The position numbers were made by a program, and so were the translations under genes. The notes beneath the pieces were generated by a model. That model was given only the letters and a program-made list of their open reading frames with translations. It was not told where the DNA came from and made no database searches. From the NCBI GenBank assembly GCA_039029455.1, contig JBCCGE010000066.1:1-17023 (forward strand): DNA of 17,023 nucleotides. Direction: 5' to 3'. This document shows positions 8,687-14,958 of this stretch, piece after piece. Source of the DNA: JBCCGE01 sp039029455. Lineage in GTDB: Bacteria > Pseudomonadota > Gammaproteobacteria > Arenicellales > Poriferihabitantaceae. Position 1 is the stretch's first letter. Every line of letters begins with the position of its first letter.

Positions 8687-9904
8687 CTAGACCGTCGCTT
8701 CCCAGGCACAACTGTGTCGTCTCTCCATGTCTGCGTTGTGACTCGCGCTTTCCCAATCATCGGTTGCAGCAATCGTGTCATTCGACAATGGACCAACAAT
8801 CTCTGCCGCTGCCGCGGTCTGCATCGGCAGTGCCGCATAATTTCCTTCATTGACCGCTCGAATCGCTTTGCGCAACATCCGCCGATTTCGAATAATTGCC
8901 ACGTCACTGCGTCCGAGATGCTCTCGCGTTCGATCCTGAATACTGCCCATCATTTCGACCGCCCATTGGTCATGCACGTTGATATCCAAGCCCATGCCGG
9001 TATAGGTCAGTGTTTTTTGTTCCTCGGGGTCGTAGCAATAGTTATTGTCTTTGTTCTTCAGCGGGCGATACTCCGGCAGCGCGTGTTCCATCAACCGCTG
9101 CTCGCGCATCAACGCTTTATTCACTGGCTGATCAAAGCTGGTGAACATCGTGTACCAATAACAATGTTCATCGTCGACCGGAACATGCCACTGCGTGATT
9201 GTCATTTCCCGAGACATCGGTATGCAGATCGCTTCCGGAAAAATCGCGTTGGTTACCCGCACGTGAGTTAACGCCTGATCCATATGCCGAAGGGCGGTAA
9301 TTTTTAGCCCGTAATCGGTCTCATCCACTGTGATCTCCGGACGCGGATAGTCCCTGAGAATTTTCGTTAATGGGATGTCAGTATTTGCTGCCTTATCACG
9401 AAACTGTTTACCGTATCCGTCATCCGGATCTTCATCTTCAAGAAATCGATGCAGAAAACTGGCATGGGCCGGATCGATGCCGATCTCCAGAGCCTGCAAC
9501 CAATTACATTCCCACAATCCTTTAAATGCAAACACGTGCGTGTCTGGCGCGCGGAAACAATCAAATTTGGGGAACACGGGTACCTCTCCAACGCCAAGGT
9601 AAGCAAACACAATCCCGCGCATCTGGTGTATTGGGTACTCAGGACCATTGACATCCACGATCACTTCTCGAGGATGACGAGAAGGCAATTCATCCGTCGT
9701 TGCCTTTCGTGTCACCAGCCGCCACGAACCTGCGTCGTCTGCAATCAGCGCCAGTCGCTCGCCCAACAGATTTACCGGCACAGGACTACCTGATTCGAGT
9801 TCGTCGGTTAGTGCCGCAGGCTGCCAGTACTGACGTAGTACGGTACCCGCGTCGCTGCCTGGCCCGATGCGGGTTAACTGGTCGCTGAGTTTTTGAGATA
9901 TCAC
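8687..9904 (-). CDS. Rieske-oxygenase catalytic subunit lacking its own Rieske cluster site
   Basis: 405 residues from GTG at 9904, which overlaps the preceding TGA stop (GTGA) and has GGAG about 10 nt upstream. It aligns by eye with phthalate-4,5-dioxygenase-like alpha subunits at both ends: DQLTRIGPGSDAGTVLRQYW (8-27), NWLQALEIGIDPAHASFLH (134-152) and VEMMGSIQDRTREHLGRSD (316-334). The mononuclear Fe site is intact: bridging D144, ligands H147 and H152, and a likely third ligand D312. The segment that should hold CxH...CxxH is not there: between LALIADDAG (51-59) and GIVFAYLG (97-104) are only about 37 residues with no cysteine, where relatives have about 70. The other minus-strand frames hide no Rieske motif, so this is not a simple frameshift. 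The cluster is probably supplied by the upstream Rieske protein. Substrate unknown. Confidence 0.85.
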   Translation of the reverse strand: MISQKLSDQLTRIGPGSDAGTVLRQYWQPAALTDELESGSPVPVNLLGERLALIADDAGSWRLVTRKATTDELPSRHPREVIVDVNGPEYPIHQMRGIVFAYLGVGEVPVFPKFDCFRAPDTHVFAFKGLWECNWLQALEIGIDPAHASFLHRFLEDEDPDDGYGKQFRDKAANTDIPLTKILRDYPRPEITVDETDYGLKITALRHMDQALTHVRVTNAIFPEAICIPMSREMTITQWHVPVDDEHCYWYTMFTSFDQPVNKALMREQRLMEHALPEYRPLKNKDNNYCYDPEEQKTLTYTGMGLDINVHDQWAVEMMGSIQDRTREHLGRSDVAIIRNRRMLRKAIRAVNEGNYAALPMQTAAAAEIVGPLSNDTIAATDDWESASHNADMERRHSCAWEATV

Positions 9905-10290
9905 AGCGTTTCTTCTCCAACGTAGGCGTAAATTCTGCCTTGTTTTTCTCTGAGCGGCACCATCGGCACCTTTATCGCCTGAGCCATTGTCGAACCGACA
10001 GGTTCCGCAGGCTGTTCGCGACATTGACCCGTGCGGTCGAAATGCCACCCATGAAATGGGCAGCGTATACCATTGTCCTCTAGTCGTCCAAAACACAGGT
10101 CCGCGCCCCGATGCGGGCAATGTCGGCCAATTAAACCGAGTTCACCTTCCTCATCCTTGAACAGCACATAGGGTCGGCCATCAATCGAAACGGGCAACAG
10201 CGGGCGCGGCCGGGCCATTTCACGTCGATCTGCAATGTACACCCAGTCGGACTCGCGCTGAGTGGTATCGATGTGCAAGGGTTGCTGCAT
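9901..10290 (-). CDS. Stand-alone Rieske [2Fe-2S] protein, alpha-subunit type
   Basis: 129 residues. It carries a complete Rieske motif, C58-P-H60 and C77-P-F-H80, with 16 residues between H60 and C77, then GW and a QPAEPVGS stretch. The pattern (CPHRGADL, CPFHGWHFD, GQCREQPAEP, then a strand ending IYAYVG at 119-124) matches the N-terminal Rieske domain of ring-hydroxylating oxygenase alpha subunits rather than small NirD-like or BphF-like ferredoxins. It ends where an alpha subunit would enter its catalytic domain. The next gene, which starts inside this gene's stop codon, is a catalytic subunit without a cluster. The natural reading is a two-gene split oxygenase in which this protein delivers electrons to the mononuclear iron. 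The ATG at 10290 has no obvious SD. No signal peptide, so it is cytoplasmic. Confidence 0.87.
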   Translation of the reverse strand: MQQPLHIDTTQRESDWVYIADRREMARPRPLLPVSIDGRPYVLFKDEEGELGLIGRHCPHRGADLCFGRLEDNGIRCPFHGWHFDRTGQCREQPAEPVGSTMAQAIKVPMVPLREKQGRIYAYVGEETL

Positions 10291-10333
10291 TTGTTACAGG
10301 GGATAACCTGCATGTTTTAAGAACCAAATATTA

Positions 10334-10362
10334 AATATAGCACACGACCAGTGTGCCACTTA
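10334..10362 (-). promoter_or_regulatory. Candidate promoter/operator of the oxygenase operon
   Basis: On the minus strand a TATATT -10 (10339-10334) lies 44 nt upstream of the Rieske start. The 17 bp before it are exactly a perfect dyad, GCACAC-TGGTC-GTGTGC (10356-10340). The hexamer in the -35 position, TAAGTG, is poor. A dyad occupying the whole spacer with a weak -35 suggests binding by a regulator, but no regulator gene is adjacent. Tentative. Confidence 0.35.
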
Positions 10363-10486
10363 AGTTGTCCACGCAAAGGCTGATTCGCCTCGGGTTTCGC
10401 AGTGGACAGTACCCTGCTATTTTTCCGCACTGCCGTCGATGAAATGATTCTCCGCGAGTGCATCCTGCGGCGTGAGTGAACGATGA

Positions 10487-10945
10487 TTACCGTCGGGACG
10501 ACTCCTGTCGCGCCTTTCGCGCTGCCAGTCGCCCACCCAGAAAGAACACACCGCCCAAAACAAGCAAAATGAATGCGCCTCCATAGAGTGACGAGATTCC
10601 GGTAATCCTGGCTTCGTGGGGATTTCGTTCCAGATATCGCACACCCACCGATGTTCCTATTGGTAACGGGTTCGCTTTACTCCAACTCGATTTAAACTGA
10701 AACGACTGATCATTGTCGTCTCTGAACTCAACCACAAGGGCCTCCACGGGTATCGCCCTGGATACCCGAATGCCGTTCTCGATGGTCGAGCTGTAAACAG
10801 AGCCCGATGATTTGTGATCCACTACCACACCTTCTGCGGGTTCGCTGGCGATAAAAAATCGGGTTGCTTCAAAAAAGTACCAGAAGCCTAATGCCAGAAT
10901 GATGCCGCCGATGGCGGTCAGTAAATAGGTGGCAACTCTAAGCAT
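10487..10945 (-). CDS. DUF3592 domain membrane protein
   Basis: 152 residues. A first transmembrane helix (about 8-30, LLTAIGGIILALGFWYFF) is followed by a soluble beta-rich domain, EGVVVDHKSSGS (38-49) to VEFRDDNDQSFQFKSSWSK and PIGTSVGVRYLERNPHEARI, then a second helix (about 122-141, GGAFILLVLGGVFFLGG) and a basic tail. The central pattern is typical of the DUF3592 family, whose function is unknown. The loop domain probably faces outside the inner membrane. It stands alone on the minus strand, separated from its neighbours by about 200 nt downstream and 400 nt upstream, and no operon partner is evident. Confidence 0.85.
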   Translation of the reverse strand: MLRVATYLLTAIGGIILALGFWYFFEATRFFIASEPAEGVVVDHKSSGSVYSSTIENGIRVSRAIPVEALVVEFRDDNDQSFQFKSSWSKANPLPIGTSVGVRYLERNPHEARITGISSLYGGAFILLVLGGVFFLGGRLAARKARQESSRR

Positions 10946-11029
10946 TCGAGATCAGGGGCGATGTCGTTGCACTCATCAGGCATCAATACCATTTGCCTTG
11001 CAAGACCTGAGCAACCGTCATGCCGGTTA

Positions 11030-11224
11030 TCAGGACGGAGACAATACAATATCGCTGATTTGTATTGCAGTGGAGTCACCGCTGACTGTGTACGATCCAG
11101 TCCATTCCACATTGCCGGAAGACAACACCGAACCGTTAACAGTGCCCAACGGAATGGATGAGATTACATTGGGAGTGGCTTGACTTGGCTTGCTACTCAC
11201 AGTTTTCTGCTGATACGAATTAGA
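11030..11224 (-). pseudogene. Possible 3' remnant of a secreted protein gene
   Basis: In the otherwise gene-free stretch 10946-11354, one minus-strand frame stays open from 11224 to a TGA at 11030-11032. It encodes protein-like sequence with alternating hydrophobic and Ser/Thr/Gly residues: NVISSIPLGTVNGSVLSS, then GNVEWTGSYTVSGD and AIQISDIVLSPS. This resembles the end of a beta-rich exported protein. A GTG at 11200 could start it, but there is no SD. A second short, protein-like open stretch in another frame (about 11288-11347, ending GVSIDYRPS) lies just upstream. Either a decayed gene or chance. Confidence 0.25.
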
Positions 11225-11354
11225 TCAGCTAATCCAGAAATAACAGAAACACAAACATGCTTGCGAATGAGTCTTAGCGCCAGGAAATTAGGACGGGCGA
11301 TAATCGATAGAAACACCGACCACTAAACCGTTGCGATTTTTGTCGGCAGCTTAG

Positions 11355-11570
11355 TCAAATCTGTCCCTTGCTTGCGCCGGTCCCAACAACGCCTGTCTGA
11401 TGCCCGGAAGACAACCGAGCATCAGTCTTGGTGATTTTTTTATTCGGTGCACCTTTATCAGCGATATCTGCTGCACCCGCGACTACTGAATCTAGTGAAT
11501 CTTCGCTCAGTTCCTCTGATTGGTTTTTTTCGGCGTCGTCAAAGACTTCGTTATCTTTTTGTTCAGTCAT
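11355..11570 (-). CDS. Small acidic-leader peptide, RiPP-precursor-like
   Basis: 71 residues from the ATG at 11570, which has GAG 8 nt upstream; an in-frame ATG at 11618 has no SD and adds a basic, non-leader-like stretch. The first about 31 residues are strongly acidic and include SEELSEDSLDSVVAGA, the ELSxxxLDxVxGG/GA pattern of Nif11-like and double-glycine leader peptides. The remaining about 40 residues are small, Gly/Ser/Thr/Lys-rich and cysteine-free (KGAPNKK, GVVGTGASKGQI). This composition would fit a precursor peptide cleaved after the GA. No maturase, peptidase or ABC transporter is present within the window, so a natural-product role is speculative. It lies 112 nt downstream of the LPxHAxT protein on the same strand. 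It could also be a short intrinsically disordered protein. Confidence 0.5.
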   Translation of the reverse strand: MTEQKDNEVFDDAEKNQSEELSEDSLDSVVAGAADIADKGAPNKKITKTDARLSSGHQTGVVGTGASKGQI

Positions 11571-11682
11571 GTGTTTATCTCGTTGTGTCGTGTAAAGTTT
11601 TCGTCGAGCGCGGAGCATGCACTACAAGCAACAATGCTCTGATACCTTTATCAAGACTCATTGAACGAATTCGTAGTGTTTA

Positions 11683-12291
11683 CTACTCCGTACAATTAAT
11701 CGGCTCCAGTGCGCATGCCGCTTCCGGAATGAAACCACTTACCTGAGGTGCGCCTGTAAACAAAAATCCTACTGTGTTTCCTGATGGTTCAAAGATGACT
11801 ATTTCGAAAGGCATTTGTCCAATGCACGCCCCCGTGAGTGGTATTGGATCTCCAATTGCTCCCTCGCCTGCATAGTTATTCACTAGGCCGCTAAAAAACA
11901 CACCTTGCAACGTGACAGAACACATTTCCCCGGTTACTTCAACACAAAGTGCGGTTGTTGCTGGTTGTGCATGCGCTGATGGTGCAACAACGGATAACAA
12001 CGCCAGCACTGCCGAGTCTGATGTAGACCGCTCAGTGGTCGGGTCCTCTCTAATTCCAATACCCGGACTGCCAAAGAACGTTCTTGGGGCAGGGTCGCCA
12101 GCTGTATCCTCTCCACCTGTTCCGGTAGTGCTTGCGTGTACGGGTAAAACCACTGTTTTCATCACCGGCGCCGTCCAGTTTCCGGCGGTGACAGCACCGA
12201 TGGCCAAACCGGACTGCAACGACTTTTTCAATATGTTGCGTTTGTCACTCGATAAATTTTTTATATTCTTGCTCTCGTTATCTGTTGGCAT
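11683..12291 (-). CDS. Exported protein with LPxHAxT-type N-terminal motif
   Basis: 202 residues; ATG at 12291 with GGAG 8 nt upstream. The N-terminus, KRNILKKSLQSGLAIGAVTA (17-36) then NWTAPVMKTVVLPVHAST (38-55), is the basic/hydrophobic, W-x-x-P-V, LPxHAxT arrangement I know from many small proteobacterial surface or secreted proteins of unknown role. A second signal-like segment, VLALLSVVAPSAHAQ (about 95-109), follows an acidic linker. The C-terminal about 90 residues hold most of the cysteines (in LCVEVTGEMCSVT, GACIGQ, AACALEPINCTE), six in all, consistent with disulfides outside the cytoplasm. The function is not known. It may be co-transcribed with the small leader-like peptide downstream. 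Confidence 0.7.
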   Translation of the reverse strand: MPTDNESKNIKNLSSDKRNILKKSLQSGLAIGAVTAGNWTAPVMKTVVLPVHASTTGTGGEDTAGDPAPRTFFGSPGIGIREDPTTERSTSDSAVLALLSVVAPSAHAQPATTALCVEVTGEMCSVTLQGVFFSGLVNNYAGEGAIGDPIPLTGACIGQMPFEIVIFEPSGNTVGFLFTGAPQVSGFIPEAACALEPINCTE

Positions 12292-12348
12292 GGTTGTTCT
12301 CCGTTGTTATGAAGTTTGGGTATTGTTAATTCGCTAAAGACTAATACA

Positions 12349-12449
12349 TATCCGCCTTTATTTCGAGATTGCCGCATCCGCTTCGCGGATTCGCAAAGAC
12401 GTGTTGACCGAACCTGCATGCGTCGTCGCGAGCGCAGCGCGGCGATCTC
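12349..12449. repeat. Dispersed palindromic repeat, copy A
   Basis: The 53-bp unit at 12349-12401 (TATCCGCCT, then TTTCGAGATTGCC, then a perfect ATCCGC-TTC-GCGGAT hairpin, then TTCGCAAAGACG) is followed at 12421-12449 by an inverted partner half (CGTCGTCGCGAGCGCAGCG...GGCGATCTC). The halves are imperfect reverse complements, so the whole can fold back, as REP/BIME-type or MITE-like elements do. The unit is 50/53 identical to copy B. Confidence 0.75.
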
Positions 12450-12501
12450 AAAACGCAAAATGATGTCAGCACTCATTCTGTCTTACCGACTGATTTTAGC
12501 G

Positions 12502-12614
12502 TATCCGCCTATATTTCGAGATTGCCACATCCGCTTCGCGGATTCGCAATGACGGATTTGATCGACGAGGCAGAGAAAAACCATCTCGTCGTCGCGGGCG
12601 TAGCGCGGCGATCT
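12502..12614. repeat. Dispersed palindromic repeat, copy B
   Basis: The 53-bp unit at 12502-12554 matches copy A with three differences. Its inverted partner half is CGTCGTCGCGGGCG... at 12587-12614, near-identical to that of copy A. The spacer between halves differs (TTTGATCGACGAGG... here), showing that the halves, not the spacer, are conserved. Confidence 0.75.
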
Positions 12615-12630
12615 AAAAAGTCAAAAAGGA

Positions 12631-12670
12631 CTCGGTATCATAGTCAATAAGTATGGTGCCGAGCTTTTTT
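12631..12670 (+). terminator. Strong rho-independent terminator without an obvious gene
   Basis: A 12-bp stem, CTCGGTATCATA (12631-12642) with TATGGTGCCGAG (12652-12663), pairs throughout with two G-U pairs, closes a 9-nt loop, and is followed by CTTTTTT (12664-12670). On the opposite strand the stem is followed by TCCTTTTT, so it could work both ways. The nearest gene upstream on + ends more than 6 kb away, and on - the next region is the start of the EamA gene on the other strand. Confidence 0.7.
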
Positions 12671-12702
12671 CTAAACTTTTGGTGGGACTTGATCTGGTCG
12701 TC

Positions 12703-12747
12703 TTTATTTCGAGATTGCCGTGTTCACTTCACGGATCCGCAATGACG
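12703..12747. repeat. Dispersed palindromic repeat, degenerate half copy C
   Basis: TTTATTTCGAGATTGCCG then ...CACTTCACGGATCCGCAATGACG at 12703-12747 matches copies A and B over 45 bp with about six changes, mostly inside the hairpin arm. No inverted partner half follows. 12748-12948 shows no gene and no other structure. Confidence 0.65.
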
Positions 12748-12948
12748 GGTTTAGCGATACTCCACGCGTCGCGTGCAAAGGTAAGTTTGGGTCGCAGTTC
12801 AGCATAGACACATTTACGCAGGCTGCTATTCAATTGCGACGTTGGCTTTTAGCAAATGATGAGCAGCTTCGGTTGCGGTCTCGATGATCAGGCTCTGACC
12901 GATAGCGCAATTTGATTACCGCGAGAAAAACAGTGGACACGATCCGAG

Positions 12949-13878
12949 ATGACTAACGAAAACTCAGGACAATCCCGCGCCGGAAATTTCATTGCGGGGA
13001 TCACCCTCATTGTCGCGGCGGCGTTCACCATCTCAGTTCAGGATGTGGTGTTCAAGTTTTTCAGCAGCGAGCTGACTCTGTGGCAGATTTTTACCCTGCG
13101 CGGCATGCTCGCAGTGCCGATGCTGTTGGGACTGCTTTGGATAAGAGGGCAGCATAAAGGTGTTGTTCGAACAGCTTTGAGCAAATGGCCACTTCTTCGT
13201 GCACTGTTTATCACCACCACTTTTCTGGCATTTTACTCCGCGATACCCTTTCTAAGTCTGGCCACGGTCGGCGCTGCAAATTACATGGCACCGATTTTCG
13301 TCGCTTTGCTCTCGGCGTACGCAATCCGAGAACCCGTCAGTCGCCTGGGCTGGCTGGGCGTCATCCTTGGCTTCTCCGGTGTTGTTGTTCTCTTGCAGCC
13401 CGGTACAGATGCGTTTTCGCTCTGGTCCATACTGCCAATCATCGGCGCCGGGTTCTATGCTCTGGCACACATCACAACTCGCGCCAAATGTCACGACACC
13501 CCTCTCTCGGCACTATCGCTTTCGCAGAATCTGATCATGATGAGCGCAGGCGCAATCGTCAGCCTGGCGCTATTCGCCTATATGCCGCAGGGTGAATTTT
13601 CCGATAAGTTTCCCTATCTTTTTGGTGTCTGGTCGGCCGCCGATCTGAAAGACTGGCTCGTGCTCGGCCTGCTCGCGGTGTTTTCAATTGTGATCAGTCT
13701 GTTGCTGGCGGGCGCCTACCAATCATCACCGCCGGCCACTATCTCTACGTTTGAATACAGCTATCTGGTCTTTGTTGCGATATGGGATACCGTGTTCTTC
13801 GGCATTGATCTGACCCTGACCTCTCTAACAGGCATGGTCATGATTGTGGTGGCGGGACTGATGGTATTGAAACGCTAA
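12949..13878 (+). CDS. EamA/DMT-superfamily transporter
   Basis: 309 residues, about ten hydrophobic segments in two homologous EamA halves (about 13-150 and 160-308). The first half ends with the typical GWLGVILGFSGVVVLLQPG (134-152); the second with LTSLTGMVMIVVAGLMVL. SLATVGAANYMAPIFVALLSA (103-123) is the usual EamA segment around TM4. The family exports or imports metabolites, often amino acids or S-adenosylmethionine; substrate is not predictable here. It is an inner-membrane protein and a single-gene unit, preceded by repeats and followed by a 400-nt intergenic region. The start ATG at 12949 has only a GAG immediately before it, so the SD is weak. Confidence 0.88.
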   Translation: MTNENSGQSRAGNFIAGITLIVAAAFTISVQDVVFKFFSSELTLWQIFTLRGMLAVPMLLGLLWIRGQHKGVVRTALSKWPLLRALFITTTFLAFYSAIPFLSLATVGAANYMAPIFVALLSAYAIREPVSRLGWLGVILGFSGVVVLLQPGTDAFSLWSILPIIGAGFYALAHITTRAKCHDTPLSALSLSQNLIMMSAGAIVSLALFAYMPQGEFSDKFPYLFGVWSAADLKDWLVLGLLAVFSIVISLLLAGAYQSSPPATISTFEYSYLVFVAIWDTVFFGIDLTLTSLTGMVMIVVAGLMVLKR

Positions 13879-14241
13879 ACCGTTTGGCATGACGTATTTT
13901 TTCTGACTCATTTCCACGGTCTAGCGCGCACTGCGCCTCTAAGGGAGCACATTCACTCAGCGCATCATTTGAGGCTGCCCAACTTCCAGTACATTTATCT
14001 AAAGACACAAACTCTTTTGACCTGTGAACTTTTCCATTTCGGAGATGGAGTGATCGATCTGTCCTTTTGTTCGACAGCCGAAAAGCAAAGTTAAAATTAG
14101 AAATTACTATGCGGATAGATCACAACCGCACAATCGTCCGCCACATTTGGCGACTGAATACGATGACGGCATCGGGCTCGAGTCCATCAGTAATCAGTGG
14201 GATATGTAACAAATAGTTTTGCGAACCCGCAGATTTTCACT
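13879..14241. other. Intergenic stretch with no recognised gene
   Basis: About 360 nt between the EamA gene and the licD-like promoter. A small AAACG...CGTTT dyad lies at the very beginning and a TTTTTT at about 13909-13914, too loosely spaced to call a terminator. I see no convincing small ORF, RNA gene or repeat. Confidence 0.5.
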
Positions 14242-14270
14242 CTGACACCTCTGTATAGACAATGTATAAA
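14242..14270 (+). promoter_or_regulatory. Sigma-70-type promoter of the licD-like gene
   Basis: CTGACA (14242-14247, 5/6 to consensus) and TATAAA (14265-14270, 5/6) are separated by exactly 17 bp. A start near 14277 would leave only about five nucleotides before the ATG at 14282, giving an almost leaderless mRNA; no SD is visible there. Confidence 0.6.
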
Positions 14271-14281
14271 ATGCAGCACTT

Positions 14282-14931
14282 ATGAATATCGAAGATCAAT
14301 TCCCGGACGTCAGGCTGACTGGAAAAGACGAAGTCGAGCGAGGACATCTCGTGATAGCACGTATGTACCGTATCTTTGTCTATCTCTGCGACAAGCACGA
14401 TATTCAATGGTGGGCGCCGGAGGGTTGGGAATGGCGGCACTTCGAGGTGAAGAAATTCTGCCATGGAGTGGTGATCTCGACATCTGCATGACCAGTGAAG
14501 AAATGGAGCGGTTTATCGATAAAGGCGTTCCGGAACTGCCCACCAGCATGTTCTTCCAGAGCCGTGAAACAGACCCGTGGGTTACGGAACCCGGCCTGTA
14601 CAAACTGAGAGATCGATACAGCAATTATTCAGAATACGCGGGCTGGTTTCCTGAGCAAAAACAACACAATGGCCTACAGCTCGATTTTTTTATTTGCAGC
14701 CAAAATAAATGCCATTGGGAGCCTCTGGGCGTGTGGAAAAGTGAAAGTACTTTTCCTTTGACTAAAACTCGATTTCTTCAGACAGACTATTATCTTTCCA
14801 GGGACATACACGAACAGTGCAGGATTTTGTACGGTGACGATTATATGACTACGACCCGAACCAACCATGTCGGAGCCTGGCATACCACAGAACCCTGCGC
14901 GCATCCGGCCAGTTTAGAGTGGCCAGCGTAA
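14282..14931 (+). pseudogene. LicD-family nucleotidyltransferase-like gene, frameshifted
   Basis: Two frames together make one LicD-like protein. Frame 1 from ATG 14282 gives DEVERGHLVIARMYRIFVYL then CDKHDIQWW up to 14413. Frame 2 takes over and gives GAGGLGMAALRGEEILPW then SGDLDICMTSEEMERFI, ending ILYGDDYMTT...at 14931. LicD proteins read KH-x-I-x-YW-x2-GG-x-LGA-x-R...IPWD-x-D-x-DI, with catalytic acidic residues in DxDI; here the motif is SGDLDI. The break falls in TGGTGGGCGCC: adding one G to the GGG run (14412-14414) restores the reading, so a single-base homopolymer loss is the simplest explanation. LicD-type enzymes transfer phosphocholine or similar groups to surface glycans. The region after the break remains intact to its stop. 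Either a recent pseudogene or a sequence error. Confidence 0.75.
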
Positions 14932-14958
14932 TCAAGTTGTGTCTATAAAAATCAACCG

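Noticed and set aside
8651..9271. 206-residue plus-strand ORF opposite the oxygenase gene
   Set aside because: It is antisense to well-supported coding sequence, has no SD and shows no domain pattern.
9905..10120. 72-residue upstream extension of the oxygenase subunit
   Set aside because: It lies wholly inside the Rieske gene in another frame; the GTG at 9904 with GGAG upstream matches where family similarity begins.
6572..10290. Calling the cassette an aniline dioxygenase operon (atd/tdn)
   Set aside because: Only the ligase-plus-oxygenase pairing is shared. The amidotransferase, reductase and a recognisable small subunit are absent, and the oxygenase architecture differs.
10417..10644. 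75-residue minus-strand ORF overlapping the DUF3592 gene
   Set aside because: Most of it is the DUF3592 gene read in another frame. Its short tail looks somewhat protein-like, but there is no start signal or family match.
12349..12747. CRISPR-like array
   Set aside because: The units are internally palindromic, of unequal spacing and accompanied by inverted partner halves; there are no uniform spacers or cas genes.
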